Assembly (NCBI GenBank): GCA_900617975.1
Contig: UZAE01013478.1
Location: 8,516 to 22,105 of the forward strand
Length of the DNA: 13,590 bases
From: Rodentolepis nana
Taxonomy: Eukaryota; Platyhelminthes; Cestoda; Cyclophyllidea; Hymenolepididae
Direction: 5' to 3'
In this document: in pieces, positions 1-9,072 of the stretch
How the letters are laid out: each line of letters starts with the position of its first letter
Position numbering within the stretch: the first letter of the stretch is position 1
Translations under genes and position numbers: made by a program
The notes under the pieces: model-generated
Databases searched by the model: none
What the model was told of the DNA's origin: nothing
The model's input: the letters and a program-made list of their open reading frames with translations, nothing else

Positions 1-848
1 TTCATTGTGTGGAAAGACATCGGCCGGTCCATGCATTGCAAAATCGTTGTCCCCTTCTTAGCAAGTGTGTCAGCAATCTCATTGCCTTTAATGCCACAGT
101 GACCAGGAATCCATTGTAGCACCACTGTTTTGTTTTTCTCTCTCAGGAGCTCATAGAGTTTTCTACATTCATTTATCTCAGCTCTTTTGGGTGTCTCTCT
201 GTTTCCAATAGAGTCTATTGCTGACTGTGAGTCCGAAAGTATCACCGCTTTGGTGAATTTCGTATTTAGGCAACAGAATTGGCGTAGTGCTATCCTAATG
301 GCTTCTATTTCTCCTTCAAAAGCGGATCTATTATGTCCCGCTGNCCTCGCAAAGCAGTTAGCTATTTCGGTGTCGGTGGTAAGCAATTTGCTGTTTAAGC
401 GTATTGGTTCTTTCTTGGGTCTTTCTCTGTTGTTTTGTAGGTTTCTCAGAAATTTGAAAGTGCGTTGGCTATCACTTTGGTAGTTTATATTTGAGATGAA
501 CTTGTCGAAAGAAGTGCGTTTAGCTTGCAAGATGGCTTGTCGTCTCCAGGCTTTTACGTCTTCCGTTCTTCCAGTCTGATCAGCAGTGTTGCGAAGAGTG
601 TCCCTCTTTCTTTTCAGTTCCTCAAGGTGTTTAGACCAAAACACTCGATAGTGTTTAGTTTTGCCTCGGGGAATAGTTTTCTTTGCACATCTGATCATAA
701 TATTCGTGATAGCAGTGCAAAGTTTGTCAGGATTTTGGGTGAAGTTGAGGGGACTTGAATGAAGTTCATCCTCTAAAAGTTTTGTGAATCTAGGCCAGTC
801 CACCTTCTTGAAGTTCCATGATAGCTTAGTTGGCACTTTCCTTGACAT
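1..848 (-). pseudogene. LINE ORF2 linker joined directly to RNase H, open to the window edge
   Basis: From 848 down to base 1 one minus-strand frame stays open for about 282 codons with no stop. Its first part (VPTKLSWNFKK, then DWPRF, and later LRNLQNN and EIANCFAR) is the region that normally leads into the reverse transcriptase. After the ambiguous codon at 344-342 it becomes RNase H: Glu at 311-309 in FEGEIEAI, Asp at 233-231 in LSDSQSAI, the WIPGHCGIKGNEIAD block, and the last acidic residue, Asp, at 71-69. The first RNase H aspartate, which should lie in a DGS-like strand, is absent together with the RT. The ATG at 848-846 could start translation, but I read it as an internal codon placed downstream of a frameshift. 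The frame is not interrupted at base 1, so the element continues to the left. Confidence 0.88.
344..344. other. Single ambiguous base (N) at the linker/RNase H junction
   Basis: This is the only non-ACGT base in the window. It lies between codons for the end of the linker (NCFAR) and the RNase H (AGHNRSAF), exactly where an RT of the order of 1.3-1.4 kb is expected from the usual domain order. Its position suggests a consensus conflict or a join between two copies of the repeat during assembly. Confidence 0.95.
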
Positions 849-982
849 GCTTTGCTGCCGATGATAATACTAGCAATGACTGGTTTGTGACCAGAACCAG
901 GATTGTCAATTATTTTGCGGTGTGTATGCTCACTGATGTCGCTTGAAGCCAAGAGTAAATCAGGAGTTGTTCTGGATCCATT

Positions 983-1576
983 TTAGTGCAAATGTGTAGC
1001 CGGATCCTCATTGCTATAAATAAGTTCCAGAGTGTTGCTGTTTAGCATGCCTTCAATTTCCTTTCCAGCTATGTTTGTATCCTTGTAGCCCCATCTGGTG
1101 GAGTGGGCGTTGAAGTCTCCTAATACTATAGTTTTTTGCGAGATGTTCAGAAAGTCAAAGTTTGGACAATTCTGGGGAGGTTTATAGACTGCATATATCT
1201 CGAAGTGGTTTTGACATTTCCAAACATTTAATCTGATTATTTCACATTTGTCTTGTGTCGAGCCCATACTCTTGATTAGATCGTAGTGTGAGGTGAGACC
1301 ATCTTTTACTCCAGTTAGAATTCCACTTGCAATTTGCCGGTATTTAGGTAGATTGTACAAGGTGCAACCTGGGAATTGGTAATACTTCAGTTTGTCATCC
1401 GAAATGTTAGCTTCCATAATTGTGAAAATGTCTACATCATAGGTTTGCAGGATTTTCTGTATTTGGATCTTTTTGTCCGGAGACATTCCTCCAGCATTCC
1501 ACTGGAGGATCTGAAGACATTGTAATTCGCTCTGACGAGGGCGATTTTTCCTATCGCCTTTTCTAAAGCTAATCAT
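983..1576 (-). CDS. Endonuclease (EEP fold) N-terminal fragment of LINE ORF2, ended by a premature stop
   Basis: This 197-residue frame begins at ATG 1576-1574 and ends at TAA 985-983. It shows the signature of the endonuclease that nicks target DNA for target-primed reverse transcription: QWN with Asn27 near the N terminus, Glu55 in the segment FTIMEAN, a YKPP segment at 131-134, and the catalytic motif GDFNAH at 153-158 followed by the usual RWG. The stop is a lesion rather than the natural end, because the same frame continues through NGSRTTPDLL and SSDIS to PGSGHKPVIA (about 982-870), which are the last strands of the domain. The final catalytic motif, normally Ser-Asp-His, reads Ser-Gly-His here (Gly codon 892-890); I cannot tell whether this is a family variant or damage. 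The start is supported by a stop codon of another frame just upstream, which suits an ORF1/ORF2 boundary. Confidence 0.88.
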   Translation of the reverse strand: MISFRKGDRKNRPRQSELQCLQILQWNAGGMSPDKKIQIQKILQTYDVDIFTIMEANISDDKLKYYQFPGCTLYNLPKYRQIASGILTGVKDGLTSHYDLIKSMGSTQDKCEIIRLNVWKCQNHFEIYAVYKPPQNCPNFDFLNISQKTIVLGDFNAHSTRWGYKDTNIAGKEIEGMLNSNTLELIYSNEDPATHLH

Positions 1577-1578
1577 AG

Positions 1579-1665
1579 TTAATCGAAGTCAAAAACGAAT
1601 GCCGAGTGATAGACTTTTTTACCGTAGGAAAATACGTTGTCCAGGGTGCACCACGAGGAGGTAAG
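1579..1665 (-). pseudogene. Possible C-terminal tail of the retrotransposon ORF1
   Basis: A minus-strand frame of 28 codons reads SSWCTLDN, then FSYGKKVYHSAF, and ends at TAA 1581-1579. The stop and the ORF2 start are separated by only two bases (TAACTATG), the kind of close ORF1-stop/ORF2-start spacing known from LINEs. The frame is closed upstream by TGA near 1668, and the next 50 bases are AT-rich, so any longer ORF1 has been lost. No zinc knuckle or other named domain is visible. The assignment rests on position and on the more balanced base composition compared with the flank. Confidence 0.4.
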
Positions 1666-1800
1666 TCAAACATAAACAGTTATATTTAATGAGATCAAAT
1701 ATATAAATTTGTGAATACTCACCTTGTTTGAATTTTCACGATGTCAAGGGCCCCAAAATTTATTGGTTACTTGCGGAAATAATTACCTCCTTCAGCAAAA
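1666..1800. other. Boundary zone between the retrotransposon remnant and AT-rich flank
   Basis: An AT-rich stretch (about 1666-1715) is followed by a more GC-rich patch containing GGGCCCC at about 1748-1754. Strong splice-donor-like strings face both ways: GAG/GTAAGT on plus at 1658-1666 and CAAG/GTGAGT on minus at 1726-1717. I could not pair either with an acceptor and exon. The patch may be the real 5' end of the inserted element or a piece of a second element; no terminal repeat or target-site duplication was recognised. Confidence 0.3.
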
Positions 1801-2146
1801 TTTGCCATGTGTCTAAAAAACCGACTAAACGATGCTCATTCAATCTGGCTCTAATGCAATTACATTCATGACCAAATTTGTAAATCAATTACCTTCCATC
1901 AACTTCTTTTTTAAGCAAATCTAATGTTGATCCAATTGCGTTGCAGATTTTATTCGTCATCTTCTTCGTTCAATTGAAGTCCGCAAATGCAGCTACCTAC
2001 TGCACAACTATCTTAACAGCGTATTCCTTCTCAAGTCCACTTTTGGCAGATTACGTTTGAAATTTTTAACACGCCTCAATTTTCAATTACAAGATGAGTT
2101 AATATTGGCATCAATGCACTGAATCTCAGGATTAGCACTGTGAAGC

Positions 2147-2170
2147 GTTTTCAAAATTGAAATTGAAAAC
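2147..2170. repeat. Small perfect inverted repeat, 8-bp arms
   Basis: The arms GTTTTCAA (2147-2154) and TTGAAAAC (2163-2170) are perfect complements around an 8-base loop. In DNA this AT-rich such a hairpin is expected now and then by chance, and no function is implied. Confidence 0.6.
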
Positions 2171-5100
2171 AATGCTAAAAATAATTTTGATTTGGTTTCT
2201 ATACTAATTGAAAGTCGGTAGTATTTGAGTTTCTGTTTTTACTACGGAAACTTATTTCGTAGTTTTCTAGATATGGACTTCGTTAAAAAAATGCTACTTT
2301 AGGCAAACTTCCAAACTACACGCTTTGTCACTCATCAACAACTTCATCTTCTTTGCATATATACTAAATTCCACTAGTTTTCGGTAATATTATCAAATAA
2401 ATGCACAATGCTGGTAATATTTTGTCTATTTCACACAATACAATACAATTACGAAAATTTAGACTCGCTTTCAATTTTTTAAAGTGGATGTAATTAAAGC
2501 GGCTTTGCATTTTTAAACCATCTAAATAAAATTTAATGAAATGAGATGTCAATTAAATTCGATAATTTCGTATAGATCAGTTAGCTGAAAATAAATTTAA
2601 ATGCAAGAGAAAAGAAGATGTCATCAATTATTTAATTGTCCCTTACCATGAAAACATCGTTAATTTTAGGAACAGTTGCTTGAAAATCAATATGAGTTAA
2701 TATTAGGTATACGTAATATGAGTTTTATGATTTAAACCCTAAGTAAATATGAGAGCGTAAAAAAGGGTTGAACACAAATGGCTGAGGCAAAGAAAACTAT
2801 CAATACTTCACAGTTTGCAATTCCCATGATTTAAATTGAATTTAATAGGAATGTAACTCCAAGATTTTTCCATGTCGTAATAGATTTTTAAAATATTTCC
2901 ATTTTTATTTATGTCTAACATTATAAAAACGCTGCTCAAGTTTTGTCATTGAAAAGCAACATGGTTGTTGCAATATTTTATGCTTCATTGAAGCAATTGA
3001 AGGAAAATTCGCAGAAAGGTAACCGTGAATAAAATCGCTTAGCGAAAATAAACAAACGCGCCGATTGGGATGAAATTGTGAGTTGATTATCAAACTTTCA
3101 TGAATTTAGCAGACCATCCATTGTGATTTGTTGCTAATATTTAGAAAATGTGCTTACAACGTGTTGTTATTATTTAAACATATTGAGAAAATGCGACATT
3201 AAATTTAAATTGTATAATAATGTTGAAGTTTGCATGAAAAAAACATTTACTCATTTTTTGGCAATATGGGTTATCAATTTTGCGTCCTAAATTTTAGAAC
3301 TATTCAAAATTCTTTTTTGCGCAAAATTTGCAACGGGATTAATGGTTTCTGTATAAATCAACATTAATTGGAAAAGACATGATATTCATCGATTTGCACA
3401 AATTGGAATTGCTATAAAATAAAGGTATGCTCAATTTTCCAGATTAAGCACACTTTGGGTAGATGGAACCTAATGGGATAAAACAAGTAGCTTGTCGAAA
3501 TGAGAAATATTTAAAAGCAAAACTCTTGGTGTGCCGAAGAACTCTCTTTCACTGAAGGAATTGGCACGGTAAAACATTACGGATTTCATGCTTAAATGAT
3601 TTCACACCACAATAATTTATCTCTCTTAGCAAGCGCGTTAACCTTGTTTTAACCTTGCTTTAGCAAAATTAATGACAGTTGTAACGAGGAAGTAAAAAAT
3701 GGACTTTCGGAGCACGACATAAATATATTTACTTATATTTAATACCCAATTAATATTCAATCAAAACTAAAGTTTCTGCAACAATAGAAAGTAATCGAAT
3801 TTTGCTATTTAAATTCTGATCTACAGCCTTGTTGTCTTTATACTGACAATTAATTAACTCATTGGAACAGCAGACTAGTCGGCACCATATTACTACTTTA
3901 ATGTATTACTGGCCATACGTGGCTGACAATACTCAAGTACTCCATTTCGTCATTGCACATAGATTTATCACATTTAGCACATTTTATGTTTTTATGAAAT
4001 TGAGTTCAAATATATAGTAAACTGTAGTGAACAGATGTAACCAAATGCATTTGATTGAAGTCCAAAGATTTCTGGCATCTTGTCAGCAACCCATATAAGA
4101 CTCAAGATACTAATCTAATTCCGTTGTCCCAGTGTATCCGCTAAAGTTTGTGAAATTTGATCATGAAAATCTCTTTTGATTTCTTAAGTGCATGATGAAG
4201 ATGTTTATGACTCATTATTTATGATCCATAATCAACGCCTAACCGGCGGATATTAATTGTTATTTAGTTAACGATAATCAAATAATACTAGAATTCAATG
4301 AGTAAAATTTTGAATCTTTATCTTATATTTTGAAAAATTATGGTTGATTCTGCTTTTGACACTAAAATGGAGAAGATTGAAGTTTATTTTTACGGTTTAT
4401 TTTATAAAACAACCGCATGCAACTTTTGCCTATTTATTTCAATTTATATTATATTTGAATTATATATAGTGCTTTGATAATAACATAGAAAGTTTTACTT
4501 AATTAGTGCTAATTGTTGATTCTGATATATTTTGAGCATATTTGATATTATAATAGCAAAATTATAAATCTTTATGTGTTTCTTAAAAAGAATCACTTCT
4601 GCAATTAGAATTGTTTGCAAATAAACTCATATTTCTTTGAAGGTAGAGTACTCCAGTTGAGAAATATATCATGAGGCTGTAGCTCTTCATATCCCATCTC
4701 TATATATTATTTCAATGTTTGATTTTTTTATAAAATGACCTCGACTAATAAAAAAGAGCCAACTAATTGTTTTTAAAGAAATAAAATTTTGATTTGAACA
4801 TAAGTTTAAGGTATATTTATTATATTCTGAATTAGCTACTTTAAGATTGATGAATATTAAAATTGTAAGTTAGATTTTAAAGTTTGTTGAGTAACACCTA
4901 ATTCAATTATTATAGCGTTTATGTATAAAACTCATTTTTGCATCGAAAGCAAACAACAGTTTGAACAAAATGCGAAATGCAAATCCTTTGAATACAGATA
5001 TAAAGTTCATGGTTATGGTTATCGTAATCGCGTTGTCCCTCTATGCAAAATCAACTGGCGGTTTTTAAACTTTTTCGACGTATTTCAAAAAACTTTTTAA

Positions 5101-7575
5101 AATACACATGATTTAATTTCTATTTCTGCAATGCAATATCTTAGGTTTATAGACAGTGAGATCATAGAATCAATGAACTTAATATTTTGTACTGAAAAGC
5201 GCACTTTTTTAAAAAGAATGTAATTTTTAACTATTTAGAAATCCATAAGGCAAGATGTATAAACTATTAAATTGCTGAAACTCTGAACATAAATGTTTTG
5301 AACGATATTTGCTTCGCTTAGCAGACTGATGAAGGTTGATGGACATACCAACTGAGAAGACAGCTGTTAAATTAGTGAAACACGGGAACATTCAATGCGT
5401 TAATTATCATATGAGAATTTTTTTACAAAAAATAAGGAAAAAAATAAAAATTTATGCTTTCATTTACCTTCAATTTATGTGTATAAATTTACAACGTACG
5501 TGCATTTAAATGCCCAGCTTATATTTGCAATACAAACAATATTTTGCTTATCGAACGTGTTGATCAACATTCAACCTGGAACATTATAATTTTACGGCAA
5601 AAATATGACTACTTATATATTTAAAATAGGTGGATGTTAACTCATTTATGCATGATATTAATTGTGTTGAGCTTAAGGCTATATGCTCATTATTTCTCTA
5701 AACATATTGACATTAACTTGAATAATCAATGGCAAAACGAATTATTAGAGCCATTTGGATTCATTTAATTCCCGATGTAAAAACTAGCAATGTAATGAAT
5801 TTCCAAATTGGCTCATTTGGTGAAATTTCATGCATTTACAGAGAGCAATTGCACAGCCACTTCCAGATACAACATGAGAATTCGCTCCAATTGTAATTGC
5901 TATTAAGATGTGCCGTTTGAAAGGTGTTTCATAATACAGTTACTCTTTATGTAACGGATGGAGTATTTTCAAAGGCCAGATCTAATCTATTTAACAACCA
6001 AAAAACTCATTTGCATATTTCGTTCTTATTACAGAATCAAAAAACAGCCATACTATTTTATATTTATTAAAACACAGAATTAGAGACATTTGCAAATTGA
6101 AGGCAACCTGTGTGTATGAAATCAGATATAACGTGGCAAAAATTGTTTTAAGCGTACAAATTTAATTGTGACGTGCTTAAAGATTCATCAGAATAAATTT
6201 AAAAATACGAAAGTAAATAAATGTAAAGTTCATCGGAGTAAAGTTTTGCCTGATTAAAGGTGCAATTTAATACCCGCTGCAATGCACAATTACCTTATGT
6301 AATATTGTATCATTTTATTCAATAAAATATTCATTTATGTAACGCCGATATGTCCCAAAACCTGTTTTCGATAGTATGCAACTTTTGTCTGTACTTCAAC
6401 CTGTAATAACGGACACTTTCAATAATAAAATTAGGTTACATCCATCAGTGAAACGTAATTGAGCACCTATGTGAATAATTTGCTTTGCTTCTTCATTTTA
6501 ATTGAACGATTTCGATATTTCAATAAAACTCTTAAAAATGGAAATAAATCAATTCAAGAATTTATATTTTCAGCTTACTTTTTCGAATATGGCAGCATCT
6601 TAAAATAACTATTTAAACTAACTACTCTTTCAAAAAAATGAGTCAATTATTTGAGAGCTATAAATTTCTTTTTATTTTAATATTTGTTTATTTTCATAAA
6701 TATTATAACTAGTTAATTTTATGCAAAGCTAGCTGCATTAAATTTCATAATCATGCGAAATGGAAGGCAAAGTTCATTGTTTTAATTGATAGGTTATCTT
6801 AATAAAATTGATGTAATTTATTGAAATTAAAATTTAGAAAGCAATATTTTCTAACCCAGTTGACTGACAATATAGAGCAACTCAATACTTCAGATTTTAT
6901 TGACTCATGAATTGTTGTATTCTTTGGGCTTACCAACAAATTGAAATTGTAGTACAATTACAATATATTTTTTCATTCACGGAAACCTAGCATTATTTAC
7001 ATTTATAAGGGATTAGTTGAAGCAACCTTTTAAATAATGAAACTTACTTGTTTTATTCACATTTCAAAAACAACTACTTTTTACCACAATGAATAAAGGC
7101 CCGTATGTTTTTTGCAATATGTGCAAATCGAAATGAGATTCAACCCATTAGATGGACATGATGAAAAAGGAAAATTCACCCGATTTATTTCAGAACCTTT
7201 GCAGCATTTTTTAGAGGAGCAGATTAGACTTTACAAAGGTAAACTTAAATTGAATTTTCTTTAGCACAAGCTGATCGAAATAATGTCTTTCCTCTCAATT
7301 GTTTGACATAGTTTGATCGATTTGGACGTGAATGGTGCTTTTTGACTAACTGTTAAAACAACGACCAAAATAATTAAAGATTATTTGAATAAAATTACAG
7401 TTTTATTTAATACCCAAAAGCATAATCGCATTAACCTTTGAATAATTTATCGTAATCGAAACATTGGGTTTTCAGAAATAGGACCCATAGCTTAAATAAG
7501 AAGCTATCTATTAGATGACCCCATGGATAATGAACAAGTAATATCGTAAGCTCTGATTAAAGTTGGACACGAATT

Positions 7576-7595
7576 TGATAGTGAAATCACTATCA
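7576..7595. repeat. Perfect 9-bp inverted repeat with 2-bp spacer
   Basis: TGATAGTGA (7576-7584) and TCACTATCA (7587-7595) are exact reverse complements separated by AA. It would form a tight cruciform or serve as a symmetric binding site. No gene lies beside it, so I make no functional claim. Confidence 0.7.
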
Positions 7596-7678
7596 GCAAT
7601 GCCTATGCTTAACTTGTTGGAGTAACAACTTTTAATTAGGCACGTATACTTTTGAATTGAGCCCTTCATTTTTCAATG

Positions 7679-7680
<2 letters not shown>

Positions 7681-7714
<34 letters not shown>
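7681..7714. repeat. (AT)17 dinucleotide microsatellite
   Basis: The sequence is 34 bases of uninterrupted alternating AT between TGTC on the left and CATAAC on the right. It is the only long simple repeat in the window. Such arrays are length-polymorphic and error-prone in assembly, so the exact count should be treated with caution. Confidence 0.97.
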
Positions 7715-7716
<2 letters not shown>

Positions 7717-8260
7717 TAACAGTAGATTTCAAACATTACGTCATTTGAATATTTTTCTTTTGCTATTGAAAACCTGATTGATTGCTTAACCACATTCACC
7801 AGTCTATAATTAAGCTTTCTAAGTGGATGCTCACCACTTCTTCAGAGTTAAAAATTGAAATATCAATTTTCAATTTCAAATCTCTTATTCGAAAATCCTT
7901 TCTACTTTCTATTTAACTAATGTTCTTATCAATTTATAGTTAATAATGCCTCCGAAGGCTAGATGATTAAATTCAAATTTATCGAAATTTATAACATTCC
8001 AGTCATTTACACTTTGCTCTCATTCGATATATATTGAATTATCCTAATATAAACTAGGACTTAGCAAAATTGTAATCCATGTCTAAAAATATAAATGAGT
8101 AGCCTTCGTTCTAAAGAGCCTATGGGTAAGAAACCGTCCATTGAAAAATTTAGACTAAAACAGACTAAGGTAACTCCAGTTTGCCGAGTGTATGTAGTAA
8201 ATGAAATTTGATCTGACTATGCGTTAGTGTTACAAAATCATTCCCTAAAAAGCAAATAAT
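7715..8260. other. AT-rich DNA, nothing recognised
   Basis: No coding potential, RNA gene or repeat structure beyond short AT-rich inverted segments (for example around 7857-7880) was seen here. Confidence 0.55.
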
Positions 8261-8403
8261 GATGCTGGGTCTGTTCCTTACTTTCAAAAAGCCATCCCTC
8301 CCAATGGAGGAACTTCACTTCGACGTTTGGCTTCACCAAGGGGACCGCTAATTATAAAAGGCCATCCCAATTTCTCTACAAAATCTCGCCTTTGAAAAAT
8401 CCG
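8261..8403. repeat. Less AT-rich island, possible fragment of an old dispersed repeat
   Basis: This patch is clearly richer in G and C than the flanks, and two frames stay open across most of it. On minus, 8403-8284 encodes 39 residues including KLGWPFIISGPL and SEVPPLGGMAF before a TGA, preceded by a TAG that also makes an AG acceptor dinucleotide. On plus, a frame over the same bases reads YFQKAIPPNGG and so on. Openness in several frames plus a composition jump with sharp edges is typical of a transposable-element fragment as much as of an exon. No terminal repeats or target-site duplication could be identified. I do not recognise a domain. Confidence 0.35.
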
Positions 8404-8960
8404 CTAAAATTTCTTCCAAACTAATATAATCCACAAAATAAAGTCTTTTAATGTCAGATATTTTAATAATCAGGGGTATCTAAACTAACCACTATAGTCA
8501 ACATTTTCTGGATATATTTTCTTCTACGAAAATGTAGTCTTGGATACATCGACTGTGTTGTGGTTAATTATGGGTTAGTCGATTTCAAGAGCACTGCATT
8601 TTCCAACACAACAAGCAACTTATACGATGATTATTACCTCACAACTTCTTATTGTCTACTTTGGCCAATTAATCTTATAACACTCCGTATGCCAAACATT
8701 ATTCTTCTTTTACAGTAAGGAATAGCATAATAGTTATTACAATTACATTAGGGTTTCGAAATTCAAAAATTACTGTTCTTTAAGTTGAAAATTGTAAAAT
8801 TTATATGCTTGGTAATCAGTGGATTCTTTTTCGCGAGAAAATATTGAAGGCTTTAAGTACTGTTCACTTGGAATTCGTTTAAATTAAAATAAAATTTTGC
8901 CAATATCCTGAGAGCTAAACTTCCTAATTTACTCCTAATATATATCAATTCACATATTCC
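8404..8960. other. AT-rich stretch with one long start-less open frame
   Basis: The plus frame 8470-8718 is open for 82 codons but has no ATG until codon 71 and no recognisable domain. Everything else is AT-rich. The right end of this stretch may hold the 3' end of the small secreted-peptide gene. Confidence 0.45.
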
Positions 8961-8964
8961 TCAT

Positions 8965-8970
8965 TTTAAT
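8965..8970 (-). terminator. Candidate poly(A) signal ATTAAA of the small secreted-peptide gene
   Basis: ATTAAA, the commonest variant of AATAAA, occurs on minus 103 bases after the stop codon at 9073 and is followed by a G/T-containing stretch. I saw no canonical AATAAA between the stop and about 8700. A weaker alternative is AATATA at 9023-9018. The choice between them is inference. Confidence 0.35.
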
Positions 8971-9072
8971 TTTAACTGTTCACAAACTGTGGAAAGCAAT
9001 ATATATCAATGAAAAATTATATTATTGAAATGAAATGATGTCAAATGAAAATTTGTCCAGAAGTGACGTCGG

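Larger units (their letters stand above)
1..1576 (-). pseudogene. Degenerate non-LTR (LINE-type) retrotransposon ORF2: endonuclease, linker and RNase H, with reverse transcriptase missing
   Basis: Read on the minus strand, the segment encodes in order an EEP-type endonuclease (1576-983 and onward), a linker domain (about 848-345) and the C-terminal part of an RNase H (about 341-1), which continues past the window edge. In intact elements of this group a reverse transcriptase of several hundred residues lies between linker and RNase H; none is present here. Three lesions are visible: a TAA stop at 983-985 inside the endonuclease, an apparent one-base deletion at about 849-853 that changes frame, and loss of the RT at base 344. 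Outside these lesions the reading frame is clean, so the copy is fairly young. Endonuclease followed by a C-terminal RNase H fits the I/R1/Jockey group of arthropod LINEs; I cannot fix the clade without the RT. The copy cannot be autonomous. Open plus-strand frames over 187-483 and 525-758 are antisense shadows of it. Confidence 0.9.
1801..7680. other. AT-rich DNA without a supportable gene
   Basis: I read this stretch on both strands and found no RNA gene, no recognisable protein domain and no CRISPR or tandem array. Open frames here (such as 2364-2552 and 2905-3093 on minus) are about 60 codons, encode low-complexity or unremarkable sequence and have no splice or promoter context. Two exon-like frames at 1947-2060 and 7133-7264 on plus are listed under findings with low scores. 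The stretch may be intergenic or intronic; the sequence does not decide. Confidence 0.6.

Noticed and set aside
187..483. 98-codon plus-strand frame
   Set aside because: It is the antisense of the linker and RNase H coding region on the minus strand, whose protein motifs are unmistakable.
525..758. 77-codon plus-strand frame
   Set aside because: Antisense shadow of the retrotransposon linker.
1741..1800. Possible LTR end / primer-binding site next to GGGGCCC on the minus strand
   Set aside because: I could not match the following bases to a tRNA 3' end and saw no second LTR copy in the window.
2364..2552. 62-codon minus frame
   Set aside because: Unremarkable composition, AT-rich codons, no promoter, splice or domain evidence.
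2905..3093. 62-codon minus frame, with competing plus frames and a donor-like GTAACC near 3018
   Set aside because: Several frames are open at once and none has a domain or partner exons.
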